Shown one piece after another: positions 7,676-16,421 of a stretch of 64,000 nt of DNA. Each line of letters opens with the position of its first letter. The first letter of the stretch is position 1. The stretch spans positions 1 to 64,000 of the forward strand of contig CAZHUG010000005.1 of NCBI GenBank assembly GCA_964535405.1, given 5' to 3'. Source of the DNA: Scatomorpha sp964535405 (GTDB lineage: Bacteria; Bacillota; Clostridia; Oscillospirales; Oscillospiraceae). The notes beneath the pieces were generated by a model. That model was not told the origin of the DNA. It searched no databases and saw only the letters and a program-made list of their open reading frames with translations. The position numbers and the translations under genes are program-made.

Positions 7676-9411
7676 TCGTCGTCATCCTCCTCATAGTCGT
7701 CCTCGTCGTCGTAATCTTCCGCCCTTGCCACCGAGCGGGCCGAGGCCGCAGGCTTCACGACGAAGCTTGCATCGCGCCGCGTATCCGTCGCCTTCACGAA
7801 GGCGAGCAGCATCCAGCACGATATGAGCGAGGTTCCGCCCTTGGACACAAACGGGAAGGTGACACCTGTGAAGGGCAGAATATCCAGCGAGCCAAAAACG
7901 TTCAGACCCATCTGAACCATCATGAGGCTGACCGCGGCGCAGCCCGCGATGACATAAAAGGTGCTGCGGCCCTGCGCCGCGTTTCGCACCGCGAACAGCG
8001 CGAGCGCAATAACAGCCAGGATGGCGCAAACGGCGACGATAAGCCCGAGCTCCTCGCAGACGAGGGCAAAAACCATGTCCGTATCTGCCGCAAAAACGCC
8101 CTTTAGCCAGCCGCTTCCGGCACCCTGACCGAACAATCCGCCGGAAGCTGCGGCAGACATGGCGCGCGTCTGCTGATAGCCTGCGTTCCAAACGTCCTCC
8201 CAGACATGCCCCCAGGAGGCAAAGCGCTGGGCGATATAGGGCTTGACAGACAGCACCAGCGTCACCGCCATTGCAGCACCCGAGACCGCCAAAAACAAGG
8301 TGGCGAAGCTGCCCGAGCGCAGGAAGGCTATGACAAGGAAGGTGGCAAAGAAAATGACCGCCGTGCCGAAGTCACCCATCAGCGCAAGAGCGATTACGCA
8401 GACTGCTGAAAAACTTATAAACACAAAAAGGTTGCGGCGCGCAAAAAGCCTGTCGAGCGTCGCCGCGCCGGTGTAGATATATACAACTTTGACAAGCTCC
8501 GACGGCTGGAGCGAGACTCCCGCTATCGTGAGCCAGTTTTTTGCGCCGAATACCGCTTCGCTTGCGACAAGGTTCAGCGCGAGCAGCCCCATCGCAGCCA
8601 CAGCTGCGAGCAGGCGCACCGCCTTGACGCGACCCAGATCGCGCAGCCACCAGCCGAGGAAGAAAAACAGCACAACGCCGATCAGCATAAGCACAGTCTG
8701 CTTAAACATCTCATCCGGCGTACTGGATGCGGCGACCGCCATACCCAGTGTCGTCAGGAAAAAGGCTATCGTCTCCGGCTCAAAGCCCGTGCGCCTTATG
8801 GAGCGCATGAGCATATAGCAAAACCACTGCGTCACTATGAGCGCGAAAAAGCCCATGCAGATCCCCTGCAAATGCTCGCTGTCTGCCGTAACCGTAAATT
8901 CCAGGGTCAAAAACGCCTGAAACAGCGTCAGAATCAGCAGTGTGACGCCCGGCCCGACGAAGCGCCCGGGCGCGGTTCTGCGCTTTTCGAGTCTCACCCG
9001 CTCCTCGGCCCCGACAAGGTGGAAACTGAGCTCGGTTCCGGCAAAGGAGAGCGTGTCCCCGTCCTCCACAGTTTCGAGCTGGTCAATTTCCTCGCCGTTT
9101 ATGAAGGTGCCGCCGTGCGAGCGCAGGTCTGAGAGCGTCCACTCCCCCGCCTCGTCACGCTGAAGCGCCGCGTGCACGCGCGAAACCCCCGGCTCGGAGA
9201 GCTTCACGTCCGAGGAGTTTGCTCGGCCTATGATGCACTCCCAGTGATTTAGCGGACGCCTTGCGCCGTCTGGATATATGAGCCATGCCCAAATCTCCGG
9301 CTCGTACTGTTCGCGCAGCATTGAACGTATGCAGCGCATGAGCAGCCATAGCGCGAGAAATGGCAGGGCATACCTTGTACCTTGCATTACATATTCGCTT
9401 ATATCCGGCAA
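7672..9411 (-). CDS. FHA domain-FtsW/RodA/SpoVE fusion (SEDS glycosyltransferase)
   Basis: The 579-residue protein carries an N-terminal helix, a forkhead-associated domain at about residues 55-135 (GRANSSDVKL, VSRVHA, HGGTFINGEEI) and then a SEDS polytopic domain that polymerises peptidoglycan from lipid II. SEDS landmarks are GAKNWL near 290, QPSELVKV near 302 and FPFVSKGGTS near 525. The tail is acidic. The start is TTG at 9409-9411 behind AGGAGG at 8-base spacing. FHA domains bind phosphothreonine, so activity may be controlled by a Ser/Thr kinase encoded outside this window. The actinobacterial pbpA-rodA-fhaA clusters use a separate FHA protein; here it is fused. Confidence 0.92.
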   Translation of the reverse strand: MPDISEYVMQGTRYALPFLALWLLMRCIRSMLREQYEPEIWAWLIYPDGARRPLNHWECIIGRANSSDVKLSEPGVSRVHAALQRDEAGEWTLSDLRSHGGTFINGEEIDQLETVEDGDTLSFAGTELSFHLVGAEERVRLEKRRTAPGRFVGPGVTLLILTLFQAFLTLEFTVTADSEHLQGICMGFFALIVTQWFCYMLMRSIRRTGFEPETIAFFLTTLGMAVAASSTPDEMFKQTVLMLIGVVLFFFLGWWLRDLGRVKAVRLLAAVAAMGLLALNLVASEAVFGAKNWLTIAGVSLQPSELVKVVYIYTGAATLDRLFARRNLFVFISFSAVCVIALALMGDFGTAVIFFATFLVIAFLRSGSFATLFLAVSGAAMAVTLVLSVKPYIAQRFASWGHVWEDVWNAGYQQTRAMSAAASGGLFGQGAGSGWLKGVFAADTDMVFALVCEELGLIVAVCAILAVIALALFAVRNAAQGRSTFYVIAGCAAVSLMMVQMGLNVFGSLDILPFTGVTFPFVSKGGTSLISCWMLLAFVKATDTRRDASFVVKPAASARSVARAEDYDDEDDYEEDDDE

Positions 9412-9469
9412 TAACCCCGCCTCCTTTTTAATTTGAAGTATTTACACATTATATCACTCGCCCGCAATG

Positions 9470-9498
9470 TTGACAACAGCGTCAAGAGTAACTAGAAT
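9470..9498 (+). promoter_or_regulatory. sigma-A promoter abutting the NusG-II start codon
   Basis: TTGACA at 9470-9475, a 17-bp spacer and TAGAAT at 9493-9498 form a near-consensus promoter. The ATG of the next gene is at 9505, about where transcription should begin, so the mRNA may be leaderless or have almost no 5' UTR. Confidence 0.65.
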
Positions 9499-9504
9499 AG
9501 GGTC

Positions 9505-9858
9505 ATGTTTACTAAGACGAGATTTTGGATAATTTTGTTCTCTGCGCTCTTCATTCTGGGCTGCGGAGCATTTTTACTGCTTCGCTCAAACGGCGAGGTC
9601 GGAACTCTGGCGAAGGTCAGCTCAGACGGTGAGCTCCTGTTTACCGTGGATCTGGACGCTGTCGTCACGCCGTATGACTATGTCGCCACGAGCGAATATG
9701 GCGAGAACACCATCCATATCGAGCACGGCGCCATCTCGGTCACACAGGCTGACTGTCCGGATCAAATTTGCGTGCATCAGGGCGATATAAAAGGCCCGGG
9801 CATCCCCATTGTCTGCATGCCAAACCGACTTGTCATTGAAATCGAGGGTGAGCCATGA
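9505..9858 (+). CDS. NusG domain II-containing membrane-anchored protein
   Basis: The 117-residue protein has an N-terminal transmembrane helix (residues 8-26) followed by a NusG domain II-like beta fold (GELLFTVDLDAV, HIEHGAISV, CPDQICVHQG, PNRLVIEIEG). Members of this Firmicute family are usually encoded next to a Gx-type transporter, as here, and their function is not established. The CPDQICV pair of cysteines is conserved in such proteins. The stop overlaps the start of the next gene by 4 nt. Only a weak ribosome site is visible and the promoter lies immediately upstream. Confidence 0.85.
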   Translation: MFTKTRFWIILFSALFILGCGAFLLLRSNGEVGTLAKVSSDGELLFTVDLDAVVTPYDYVATSEYGENTIHIEHGAISVTQADCPDQICVHQGDIKGPGIPIVCMPNRLVIEIEGEP

Positions 9859-10355
9859 ACAGAACCAAGCGCATAGCGCTCATGTCGGCTCTGGCCGCGA
9901 TTGCACTGACTATATTTGTTATCGAATCTCAAATCCCGCCCGTGGTGCCTATTCCCGGCGTCAAGCTCGGCCTTTCAAACATTATCACACTCGTCACGAT
10001 GCTTCTGCTCGGACGGAGGGAGGCCGGAGCGGTTTTCACTGTTCGGCTCATACTCGGCGCGATGTTCACCGGCAGTGTGTCCTCGCTTCTATTCAGCGCG
10101 TCCGGCGGCTTGTGCGCATATATTCTCATGTGCGCAACGCTCAAGCTTTTTCCGGAAAAACTGCTGTGGGTTATAAGCGTGCTTGCCGCCCTTGCGCACA
10201 ACGCAGGCCAGCTTTGCGCCGCGATCTGGGTCTCCGGTACAAGCTCACTTCTGGTCTACGCACCGGCGCTTGTCGCAGCCGGCATTATAAGCGGCGTTTT
10301 CACAGGACTTGCGGCAATGTATCTCGTCCGCGCGCTGAAAAAAACAATTAAATAG
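9855..10355 (+). CDS. Gx transporter family protein (heptaprenyl diphosphate synthase component I-like)
   Basis: This 166-residue integral membrane protein has about five hydrophobic helices and the family start pattern PPVVPIPGVKLGLSNI. It belongs to the group annotated as Gx transporter or heptaprenyl-diphosphate synthase component I, related in fold to ECF S-components. The ATG overlaps the stop of the NusG-II gene (ATGA), so the two are translationally coupled. Substrate is unknown; a role in quinone or isoprenoid metabolism is only suggested by old annotation. An intrinsic terminator follows. Confidence 0.8.
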   Translation: MNRTKRIALMSALAAIALTIFVIESQIPPVVPIPGVKLGLSNIITLVTMLLLGRREAGAVFTVRLILGAMFTGSVSSLLFSASGGLCAYILMCATLKLFPEKLLWVISVLAALAHNAGQLCAAIWVSGTSSLLVYAPALVAAGIISGVFTGLAAMYLVRALKKTIK

Positions 10356-10361
10356 ACCATA

Positions 10362-10389
10362 AATGAGTCGGGTATAAGCCCGGCTCATT
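10362..10389 (+). terminator. intrinsic terminator after the NusG-II/Gx pair
   Basis: An 11-bp stem with one G-T pair (10362-10372 with 10379-10389) is followed by a T-run. It lies 7 nt after the Gx transporter stop codon. Confidence 0.88.
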
Positions 10390-10490
10390 TTTTACATTAT
10401 GGTATTGTTACAAATTTATATGCTTTTTTAAGATATGAAAAGAGTATGTAAAATTATCTGTTGAGAAAAGTTAAGAAATGTATCTGCTCG

Positions 10491-10519
10491 TTGGCAATCG
10501 GGGCATAATAAGATATACT
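10491..10519 (+). promoter_or_regulatory. sigma-A promoter of the phosphate transporter operon
   Basis: TTGGCA at 10491-10496 and TATACT at 10514-10519 are separated by 17 bp and lie about 25 bp before the Pit start codon. No convincing Pho-box repeat was identified upstream. Confidence 0.6.
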
Positions 10520-10543
10520 TAAATTATATAGTAAGGGAGTGGT

Positions 10544-11605
10544 TTGCAGGAAATGACTGTGACTTTTTCAAATTTTATACATTTGCTATCCGGTAACCCC
10601 TTGATAATCCTGACTACTCTGCTGACACTCGGAGTTATTCTGGTAAACGGATGGACGGATGCGCCAAATGCCATCGCCACTTGTGTGTCGACCCGCGCAA
10701 TTAAGCCGCGCCCGGCAATTTTAATGGCGGCTGTTTTCAACTTTCTGGGCGTGCTGGTCATGACCCTCATTAACTCCAGAGTTGCCGCGACAATCTATAA
10801 CATGGTTGATTTCGGCACAAACGCTCGCGAGGCATCGACCGCACTGTGTGCGGCGCTCATCGCCATCGTCATCTGGGCAACCGCGGCCTGGAAGTTCGGA
10901 ATTCCTACGAGCGAGAGCCACGCACTCATAGCGGGCCTGTCCGGTGCCGCAATCGCAATGCACTCCGGGCTTGAGGGCATAAACGGCGCGGAGTGGGTGA
11001 AGGTTCTCTACGGACTAGTTCTCTCGACCCTTTTGGGCTTTTCCTTTGGCTTTGCATCCGTCAGGCTCATTGAACGCATATGTCGCAGAATGATCCGGTC
11101 TCAGACCTCAGGTTTTTTCCGGAACGCCCAAATCGGCGGCGGCGCGGCGATGGCCTTCATGCACGGCGCTCAGGATGGTCAAAAATTCATGGGTGTGTTC
11201 CTGCTGGGCATCTTCCTCGCCTCGGGAGAGACCGGCGTGACAGACTTTGCAATCCCGGTCTGGCTGATGGTGCTCTGCTCGGCTGTCATGGCACTCGGAA
11301 CCTCCATCGGCGGGTACCGCATAATAAAATCCGTCGGCATGGACATGGTAAAACTGCGGACTTATCAGGGCTTCGCGGCTGACCTTGCTGCTGCCGCCTG
11401 TCTGCTCGTCGCCTCACTCACCGGCATACCGGTGAGCACGACACACACTAAGACCACCGCCATCATGGGTGTCGGCGCATCAAAGCGCCTGTCCGCCGTA
11501 AACTGGCGAGTTGTTCGGGACATGGTTCTGACCTGGATACTTACATTTCCCGGCTGTGGACTTCTGGGGTATCTCATGGTAAAGCTGTTTTTGCTCATTT
11601 TCTAA
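10544..11605 (+). CDS. pit: low-affinity inorganic phosphate transporter (PiT family)
   Basis: The protein of about 353 residues is a PiT symporter that moves phosphate (probably as a metal-phosphate) across the membrane. The two PiT repeats are visible: NGWTDAPNAIATCVSTRA near residue 32 and ESHALIAGLSGAAIA near 124 in the first half, and the GVGASK/TTHTKTTAIMG region near 305 in the second. About ten hydrophobic helices are present. The start may be TTG 10544 or ATG 10553; GGGAG at 10535-10539 fits neither perfectly. It is followed after 17 nt by a DUF47 gene, the usual partner that regulates Pit transport. Confidence 0.92.
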   Translation: MQEMTVTFSNFIHLLSGNPLIILTTLLTLGVILVNGWTDAPNAIATCVSTRAIKPRPAILMAAVFNFLGVLVMTLINSRVAATIYNMVDFGTNAREASTALCAALIAIVIWATAAWKFGIPTSESHALIAGLSGAAIAMHSGLEGINGAEWVKVLYGLVLSTLLGFSFGFASVRLIERICRRMIRSQTSGFFRNAQIGGGAAMAFMHGAQDGQKFMGVFLLGIFLASGETGVTDFAIPVWLMVLCSAVMALGTSIGGYRIIKSVGMDMVKLRTYQGFAADLAAAACLLVASLTGIPVSTTHTKTTAIMGVGASKRLSAVNWRVVRDMVLTWILTFPGCGLLGYLMVKLFLLIF

Positions 11606-11622
11606 TACGAAAGGTGCTTGCT

Positions 11623-12255
11623 ATGTTATTTAAAAAGGAAAAAGACTATAACTACTACGATTATTTTATCAGGAACGGACAGTGGGCCTGCAAGGCCGCA
11701 GAATACCTGCACGAGTCGCTCTCGCAGTTCAATGCCGCGGGCTTTGGCTCAAGGGTGGCTCATATGCACGAGATTGAGCACAGCGCGGACAGCGAAAAGC
11801 ATCGCATGATGCAGCATCTGGGCCGCGAATTTCTGCCGCCGATTGAGCGCGAGGATATCGTTGAGCTCGCGCAGCAGCTCGACAATGTCGTGGATGCGAT
11901 CGACAATGTAATGCTCCGCATGGATATGTTCATGGTACAGTCCGTGAGGCCTGAGGCCGTGACCTTCACCGCGCTCATCATAAAATGCTGCCAGGAGATG
12001 ATGAAAACACTTGTGGAATTTAAAAACTTCAAATCCTCCAAGACGATACGCGAGACAATAGTCGCCGTCAACTCCTATGAGAGTGAGGGCGATCAGCTCC
12101 ACTCCCAGTGCATCAAGGGCCTGTTTAATGACCCGGACATTGACCAAAGGACGCTTTTCGTATGGACAAATATCTACGACGAGCTAGAGGACTGCCTGGA
12201 TGCCTGCGAGGACGCAGTGGATATCATCGAGACTGTCATCATGAAAAACTCCTGA
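11623..12255 (+). CDS. DUF47/PhoU-like phosphate transport accessory protein
   Basis: This 210-residue all-helical cytoplasmic protein belongs to the DUF47 (PitA-associated, PhoU-like) family. It includes the EIEHSADSEKHRM segment near residue 49 and acidic ExxxD clusters (ILYDELEDCLDACEDAVD-like helix near the C-terminus) typical of metal-binding PhoU folds. ATG 11623 is preferred over the in-frame GTG at 11614 because AAAGG precedes it at normal spacing. It lies 17 nt after pit and is surely co-transcribed; the pair is a standard Pit-DUF47 module in which this protein modulates transport. Confidence 0.9.
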   Translation: MLFKKEKDYNYYDYFIRNGQWACKAAEYLHESLSQFNAAGFGSRVAHMHEIEHSADSEKHRMMQHLGREFLPPIEREDIVELAQQLDNVVDAIDNVMLRMDMFMVQSVRPEAVTFTALIIKCCQEMMKTLVEFKNFKSSKTIRETIVAVNSYESEGDQLHSQCIKGLFNDPDIDQRTLFVWTNIYDELEDCLDACEDAVDIIETVIMKNS

Positions 12256-12375
12256 GCCCGGCATGCATGCCGAAGTCCCTTTCTCGAACGTTCCTTTGTA
12301 TTTTTGTGCTAACGTCATTATATCTAAGAATGGCGGCTAACTATATCTCTATCAAATCCCAATCCTCATAGTAGC

Positions 12376-12615
12376 TTAATAATATTCACCTCCAAAATTT
12401 ATTTTTCGTAACTTATCTATTGGGTATTCCTCGATGAAATTACTTTTTTCCTGAAGCATAAGCATTAGTTCATCTTTGGAAAGAATCGCAAATTGCAACT
12501 CATCGTTTTTCCCAGGAATGGATGCCAGCACTGAAAATCCAAGAATATTCTTATAAAAGTCAATAGACTTATCTACACTTTGCACCATTAAATTTGTTGT
12601 CATTTTTGTATACAT
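12376..12615 (-). pseudogene. truncated VOC/glyoxalase-family protein
   Basis: The 79-residue product begins like a complete vicinal-oxygen-chelate domain protein (NLMVQSVDKSIDFYKNILGF, then LMLMLQEKSNF) but ends after GGEYY at a TAA, whereas the family needs about 120 residues. The second metal-binding strand is therefore absent. A good ribosome site (AAGGGG) precedes the ATG. Base composition is clearly more AT-rich than the flanking genes, pointing to acquired DNA. It lies just downstream of an AraC-type regulator fragment on the same strand; both are probably remnants of a small regulator-plus-VOC resistance cassette. Confidence 0.6.
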
Positions 12616-12734
12616 ATCCGTTTTTCCCCTTAGTTTTGTTTAATTCTACACCATATGGGAAGAAAGGTATTGTAAAAATGCGTCATGTTCGATATGTGCG
12701 AATAAATCCTGGTGATGTGAGAATTTCCATGCAT

Positions 12735-13028
12735 TTACGAAATCGTATAATCCTTAAAAGCAGCTTCGACGTTCAAGAAATTATCCATAGCAGCTGCGGC
12801 CGGAAACCCCGTAAGCTGATAAAACGCTCCGGGCATCATACGCACTCCGAATGAACGGCTTGGCAATTCAAGCTTAAAATTAAACTCCGTTTTGCTCATG
12901 CCAACAAACCCAATCTTCTTTTCGTCAAAGCCTGCCACAAGGTCTATGCAAGCATCAGTTGCGATTATATTCGTCACGGATATATTGCTATTCGATAGAG
13001 GCTGCATTTCCCAAAAAACAGATTGCAA
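12735..13028 (-). pseudogene. N-terminal fragment of an AraC-type regulator (DUF6597-like)
   Basis: The 97-residue reading frame matches the effector-side half of AraC-like regulators of the DUF6597 type: FGVRMMPGAFYQLTGFP is the recognisable core, as in the GxRFxPGAFY pattern of that family. The frame stops after FKDYTIS and no HTH (AraC DNA-binding domain) follows on this strand; the next 120 bp hold no continuation in any frame. There is no convincing ribosome site. The 5' end also runs directly into the terminator region of the neighbouring operon. I read it as a decayed gene; the family assignment is from pattern memory. Confidence 0.5.
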
Positions 13029-13029
13029 A

Positions 13030-13065
13030 AAGTAATCGGGACTGGTTCTCCAGTCCCGATTACTT
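13030..13065. terminator. intrinsic terminator after the ptb-buk-MFS operon
   Basis: A perfect 16-bp stem (13030-13045 with 13050-13065) around TTCT, flanked by A- and T-runs, directly abuts the MFS stop codon at 13068-13070. Confidence 0.88.
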
Positions 13066-13067
13066 TT

Positions 13068-14261
13068 TTAACTTTTTTTGAGTCCCAGCCAAGCTAGCAG
13101 TGACGCGGCAATCAATGCGAATAACAGCGCAAAAACGGTCACGAAGCTGCCGGTTACATCATAAATTGAGGCTGCCGCGGTGGAGGCAAACGAGGCAACG
13201 ATCAAGGTCGTGTTCATGATGGAGAAATTCACAGAATAGTTCTCCCTGCCGAAGAAGTGCTTCACAGTTGCGGCCGACACGGTAGGCCCGCCGCCATATC
13301 CAAGTCCGATGAACACAAATCCGGCCACCAGCAAAACGGTAGAGCCTGTAAGGCAGAGGCTCAACATCACAAGACCTAAAACAAAGCTGAGTATGACCAG
13401 AATCATGGTGCGCCGCCGTCCTATTTTATCGAACAGCGCTCCGAATAAAACTCTGCCAAGTCCGTTGGAGACTGAAATCAGTCCCACGACAAACGACACT
13501 GTCGTGGGCTCAAGCCCCGGCGCGGCTGTGAGTGCCACATTTCGGGACTGAGCTATGACCACAAGCCCTGTGGCTGAAAGCAGCGTAAACCATGCGTAAA
13601 ACAGCCAAAACCTCGAGGTTTTGAACATTTCCGCAGCTGTCACCTCTGGCCCGCCCATGCCCCCGGCAGAGGCTTTCATTGGCGGCAGCTCATCCTGCTC
13701 CGGAATGCGGAAAAAGAAAGAACCCGCAAAAAGTATTGCCGCCATGATAACGCCCATTATGAGCAGGGTGTTTCGCCATGCACCGGGCACATCAGGCGTC
13801 ACCGCGCTGAAGGCCGCACCGACAATCATGCTGCTGGCGCCAAAGCCCATGAGCAACACGCCTGAAATGAGACCGTGGCGGTCAGGAAACCACTGCGGCA
13901 TGACGTTCATGACGGAGTTGTAGGCAACACCGGATGCCGTACCGCACAGAACGCCATAGCTGATGTAGAGCATCGGAAGGCTGCTGACACGAGAAACCAG
14001 GAAAAAGCCCAAAAGAAACAGTCCGGCGGAGATCATCACATTCACGCGCACCGGTATGCGTTTGGACAGCATTCCGGCAGCCATTCCTCCCAGACAGAAA
14101 AAAATTAAACATAGTGTAAAGGTCAGCGATAGCTGCGCATTGCTCACCTCGGGAAAATCTGCTGCAATCGGCGCCGATATAATACTCCAGGCATAGATAA
14201 ACCCGGCGACGAGCATGAGCAGCACGCCGATCACAGCATATAATATCCGTTTTTGCTTCAT
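13068..14261 (-). CDS. OFA-family MFS transporter
   Basis: The 397-residue, 12-helix protein is a major facilitator of the oxalate/formate antiporter (OFA) family, which exchanges small carboxylates. Landmarks are the YAWSIISAPIAADFP start, NVMPQWFPDRHGLISG near residue 122 and the DKIGRRRT loop between helices 8 and 9 near 278. It starts 6 nt after buk, so it is part of the ptb-buk operon and may export butyrate or import its precursor. A second OFA-type transporter lies at 25483-26677. Confidence 0.88.
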   Translation of the reverse strand: MKQKRILYAVIGVLLMLVAGFIYAWSIISAPIAADFPEVSNAQLSLTFTLCLIFFCLGGMAAGMLSKRIPVRVNVMISAGLFLLGFFLVSRVSSLPMLYISYGVLCGTASGVAYNSVMNVMPQWFPDRHGLISGVLLMGFGASSMIVGAAFSAVTPDVPGAWRNTLLIMGVIMAAILFAGSFFFRIPEQDELPPMKASAGGMGGPEVTAAEMFKTSRFWLFYAWFTLLSATGLVVIAQSRNVALTAAPGLEPTTVSFVVGLISVSNGLGRVLFGALFDKIGRRRTMILVILSFVLGLVMLSLCLTGSTVLLVAGFVFIGLGYGGGPTVSAATVKHFFGRENYSVNFSIMNTTLIVASFASTAAASIYDVTGSFVTVFALLFALIAASLLAWLGLKKS

Positions 14262-14267
14262 AGCTCC

Positions 14268-15341
14268 TTATTCTCCGTCCCTGCGAAATATCTTAGCCCG
14301 CTCCTTGCCGCACAGCACGCGCAGTCCGCCCTGTGCCAGGGATTTCATCTCATTTTCACCTGGGTATACCACCACCGGCGCGATGAACGAAACGCGCGCT
14401 TTGACAGCGTCGGTAAAATACTGGGAGTATGCGATCCCGCCGGTGAGTATGATGGCGTCAAGTTCCCCGGAAACGACAGGAGCAAGCTTTCCGATATTTT
14501 TTGCGACACTGAGGGCCATGGCATCATAGATCATCTTGGCATGCTCATCGCCGCCTTCAATGCGGGCCTCGACCTCACGGCTGTCGGTTGTGCCAAGATG
14601 CGCAAAAAGTCCGCTCTGGCTCTTGAAACGCTTCATTATGGACTTTTCGGTATATTCGCCGCTGAAGCAGAGCTTAATCACCCCGAACATAGGCAGTCCG
14701 CCGGAGCGCTCTGGCGAGAAGGGGCCCTCATCATCGCTGATGAAGTCCTCCATTTTTCCATTGTGGTGAAGGTTAACGGAGATGCCGCCGCCCAGGTGGG
14801 CGACGATCACGGAGATGTCCTTATATTCCCTGCCCTGCTCCTGCGCATACTGCAGGGCCGCGGCGCGGGTGTTCAGGTTGTGGCCCAGTCCCTTGCGGCG
14901 AATCTCAGGGATACCGGTAATTCTGTTTATCGGCAGCATCTCATCGACAGTAACACCGTCATAGATGTACGCCGGGATGCCCAGAGGCACTGCAATGGCC
15001 TGCGCGATCATCGCGCCGACATTAGACGCGTGCTCGTTGGTGGGCTTATTCTTGAGCTGCCAGACCATGTCATCGTTAATTTCATACGCCCCGGCCTCGA
15101 TCGGCGGCAGAAGTCCGCCGCGGGCGACGATTGCGCCGAGGCTCTCCATGGGGATTTTGTGCGTTTGGAGGCAGGACAGCACCAGCTCGCGGCGGAAATC
15201 ATACTGATCCGCCACGCAGTCATATTTAATGAGCTCCTCAGGGTCATGGCTTATTGACTCGGTGAACAGGGGCGTCTCGTCATCGTATACCGCCACCTTT
15301 GTGGAAGTGGAGCCCGGGTTTAGAATCAGCAGTCGGTTCAT
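14268..15341 (-). CDS. buk: butyrate kinase
   Basis: Buk converts butyryl phosphate and ADP to butyrate and ATP, the last step of one butyrate route. The 357-residue protein shows the ASKHA phosphate motifs LNPGSTSTKVAVYD near residue 5, the VARGG motif near 71, AHLGGGISV near 187 and the adenosine motif ILTGGIAYS near 300. AAAGGA precedes ATG 15339-15341; the open frame extends 22 codons further but without support. It follows ptb by 16 nt. A branched-chain fatty acid kinase is the main alternative, since the families overlap. Confidence 0.92.
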   Translation of the reverse strand: MNRLLILNPGSTSTKVAVYDDETPLFTESISHDPEELIKYDCVADQYDFRRELVLSCLQTHKIPMESLGAIVARGGLLPPIEAGAYEINDDMVWQLKNKPTNEHASNVGAMIAQAIAVPLGIPAYIYDGVTVDEMLPINRITGIPEIRRKGLGHNLNTRAAALQYAQEQGREYKDISVIVAHLGGGISVNLHHNGKMEDFISDDEGPFSPERSGGLPMFGVIKLCFSGEYTEKSIMKRFKSQSGLFAHLGTTDSREVEARIEGGDEHAKMIYDAMALSVAKNIGKLAPVVSGELDAIILTGGIAYSQYFTDAVKARVSFIAPVVVYPGENEMKSLAQGGLRVLCGKERAKIFRRDGE

Positions 15342-15357
15342 ATCTGTGGTTCCTTTC

Positions 15358-16263
15358 TCAGCGGCTGGCGGCGGCAGAAATGACGATTGAGAGATACTTC
15401 TCCTCAACAGAGGAGCCGCGGCTCGTCATGACAATTGGACATTTCGCGCCGACAATGAAGCCTGCCATATTGGCCTTAAGTGTGACTGTGTACATCTTGC
15501 CCATGATATTGCCGGCGTGGATATTCGGCGCAATCAGAATGTCGCAATCTCCGGCGCAGGGGCTCTCAAAGCCCTTGAAGTCTGCAAGCTCCTTGGACAT
15601 TGCGCAGTCGTATGAAATGGGCCCCTCGACTATGCAGCCCCCGATCTCGCCGTTTATATTCATTTGCTTGAGTGCGTGGGCCTCAACAGTCTCGGGCATT
15701 TTGGGGTTGAGCTTCTCGACACAGGCGAGAACGCCGACCTTCGGGCAGTCATAGCCCATAACCCTGAGTGCACCGACGGTGTTCTCGATAATTGCCTTTT
15801 TCTGCTCCAGCGTGGGATAGGTCACCATTCCGCCGTCAACCGCGACGATAAGCTTGTGATAATTGGGAATCTCAAAGGCTGTGAAGTGGCTCATAACTCC
15901 ACCTTTGCCGAGTCCGTTCTGCTTGTCCACAACGGCCTTGAGCAAAACTGAGGTGTCAAGCCTGCCCTTCATGAGGAAATTGGCCTTGCCCTCACGCACC
16001 AGCGAAACTGCAAAACGAGCGGCCTCGGCGGGGTCTGCCACATCATAAATATCCTCGTGATTTATCTGTGCGCCGAGCTTCAAAAGCACGGCATCTATTA
16101 TGGCTTTGTCTCCAACCAGAACCGGCTGGGCAATGCCCTCCTTGCGCGCCAGAAGCGCCGCCTCGATCGTGTGCTCGTCACCCGCTGCCGCAATCGCCAT
16201 GCGTGACATGCCCGGCCTGTTTTTTTGACTGGCTATCAGTTCGTCAAAAGTCTTGAAAACCAT
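15358..16263 (-). CDS. ptb: phosphate butyryltransferase
   Basis: Ptb converts butyryl-CoA and phosphate to butyryl phosphate and CoA. The 301-residue protein has the Pta/Ptb family signatures FLMKGRLDTSVLLKAV near residue 96, MSHFTAFEIP near 124 and LIAPNIHAGNIMGK near 241. It is the first gene of ptb-buk-MFS, behind AAGGA and a plausible promoter at 16333-16360. With buk it gives substrate-level phosphorylation during butyrate (or branched acyl) fermentation. No bcd/etf/crt/hbd genes adjoin it here. Confidence 0.93.
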   Translation of the reverse strand: MVFKTFDELIASQKNRPGMSRMAIAAAGDEHTIEAALLARKEGIAQPVLVGDKAIIDAVLLKLGAQINHEDIYDVADPAEAARFAVSLVREGKANFLMKGRLDTSVLLKAVVDKQNGLGKGGVMSHFTAFEIPNYHKLIVAVDGGMVTYPTLEQKKAIIENTVGALRVMGYDCPKVGVLACVEKLNPKMPETVEAHALKQMNINGEIGGCIVEGPISYDCAMSKELADFKGFESPCAGDCDILIAPNIHAGNIMGKMYTVTLKANMAGFIVGAKCPIVMTSRGSSVEEKYLSIVISAAASR

Positions 16264-16332
16264 ATAAAATCATCCTTCCCAGCCCCTCGGCCAAGTATAT
16301 TGCTTTGTCTATTTCGCAGGCTCTATCTCTTT

Positions 16333-16360
16333 ATTATATTGTGTACCTGTTAAAAATCAA
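16333..16360 (-). promoter_or_regulatory. sigma-A promoter of ptb-buk-MFS
   Basis: On the minus strand TTGATT (complement of 16355-16360) and TATAAT (16333-16338) are 16 bp apart, about 70 bp upstream of the ptb start codon. Confidence 0.55.
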
Positions 16361-16421
16361 GCTTTGTTATATTAGTCACAAGAGATAACTTGGGCTTTCC
16401 TGTAAAAAAGTCGTTTATCAT

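Noticed and set aside
14253..15257. Open frame of 334 codons on the plus strand
   Set aside because: It is antisense to buk, whose motifs are complete. No family pattern is visible in the frame.
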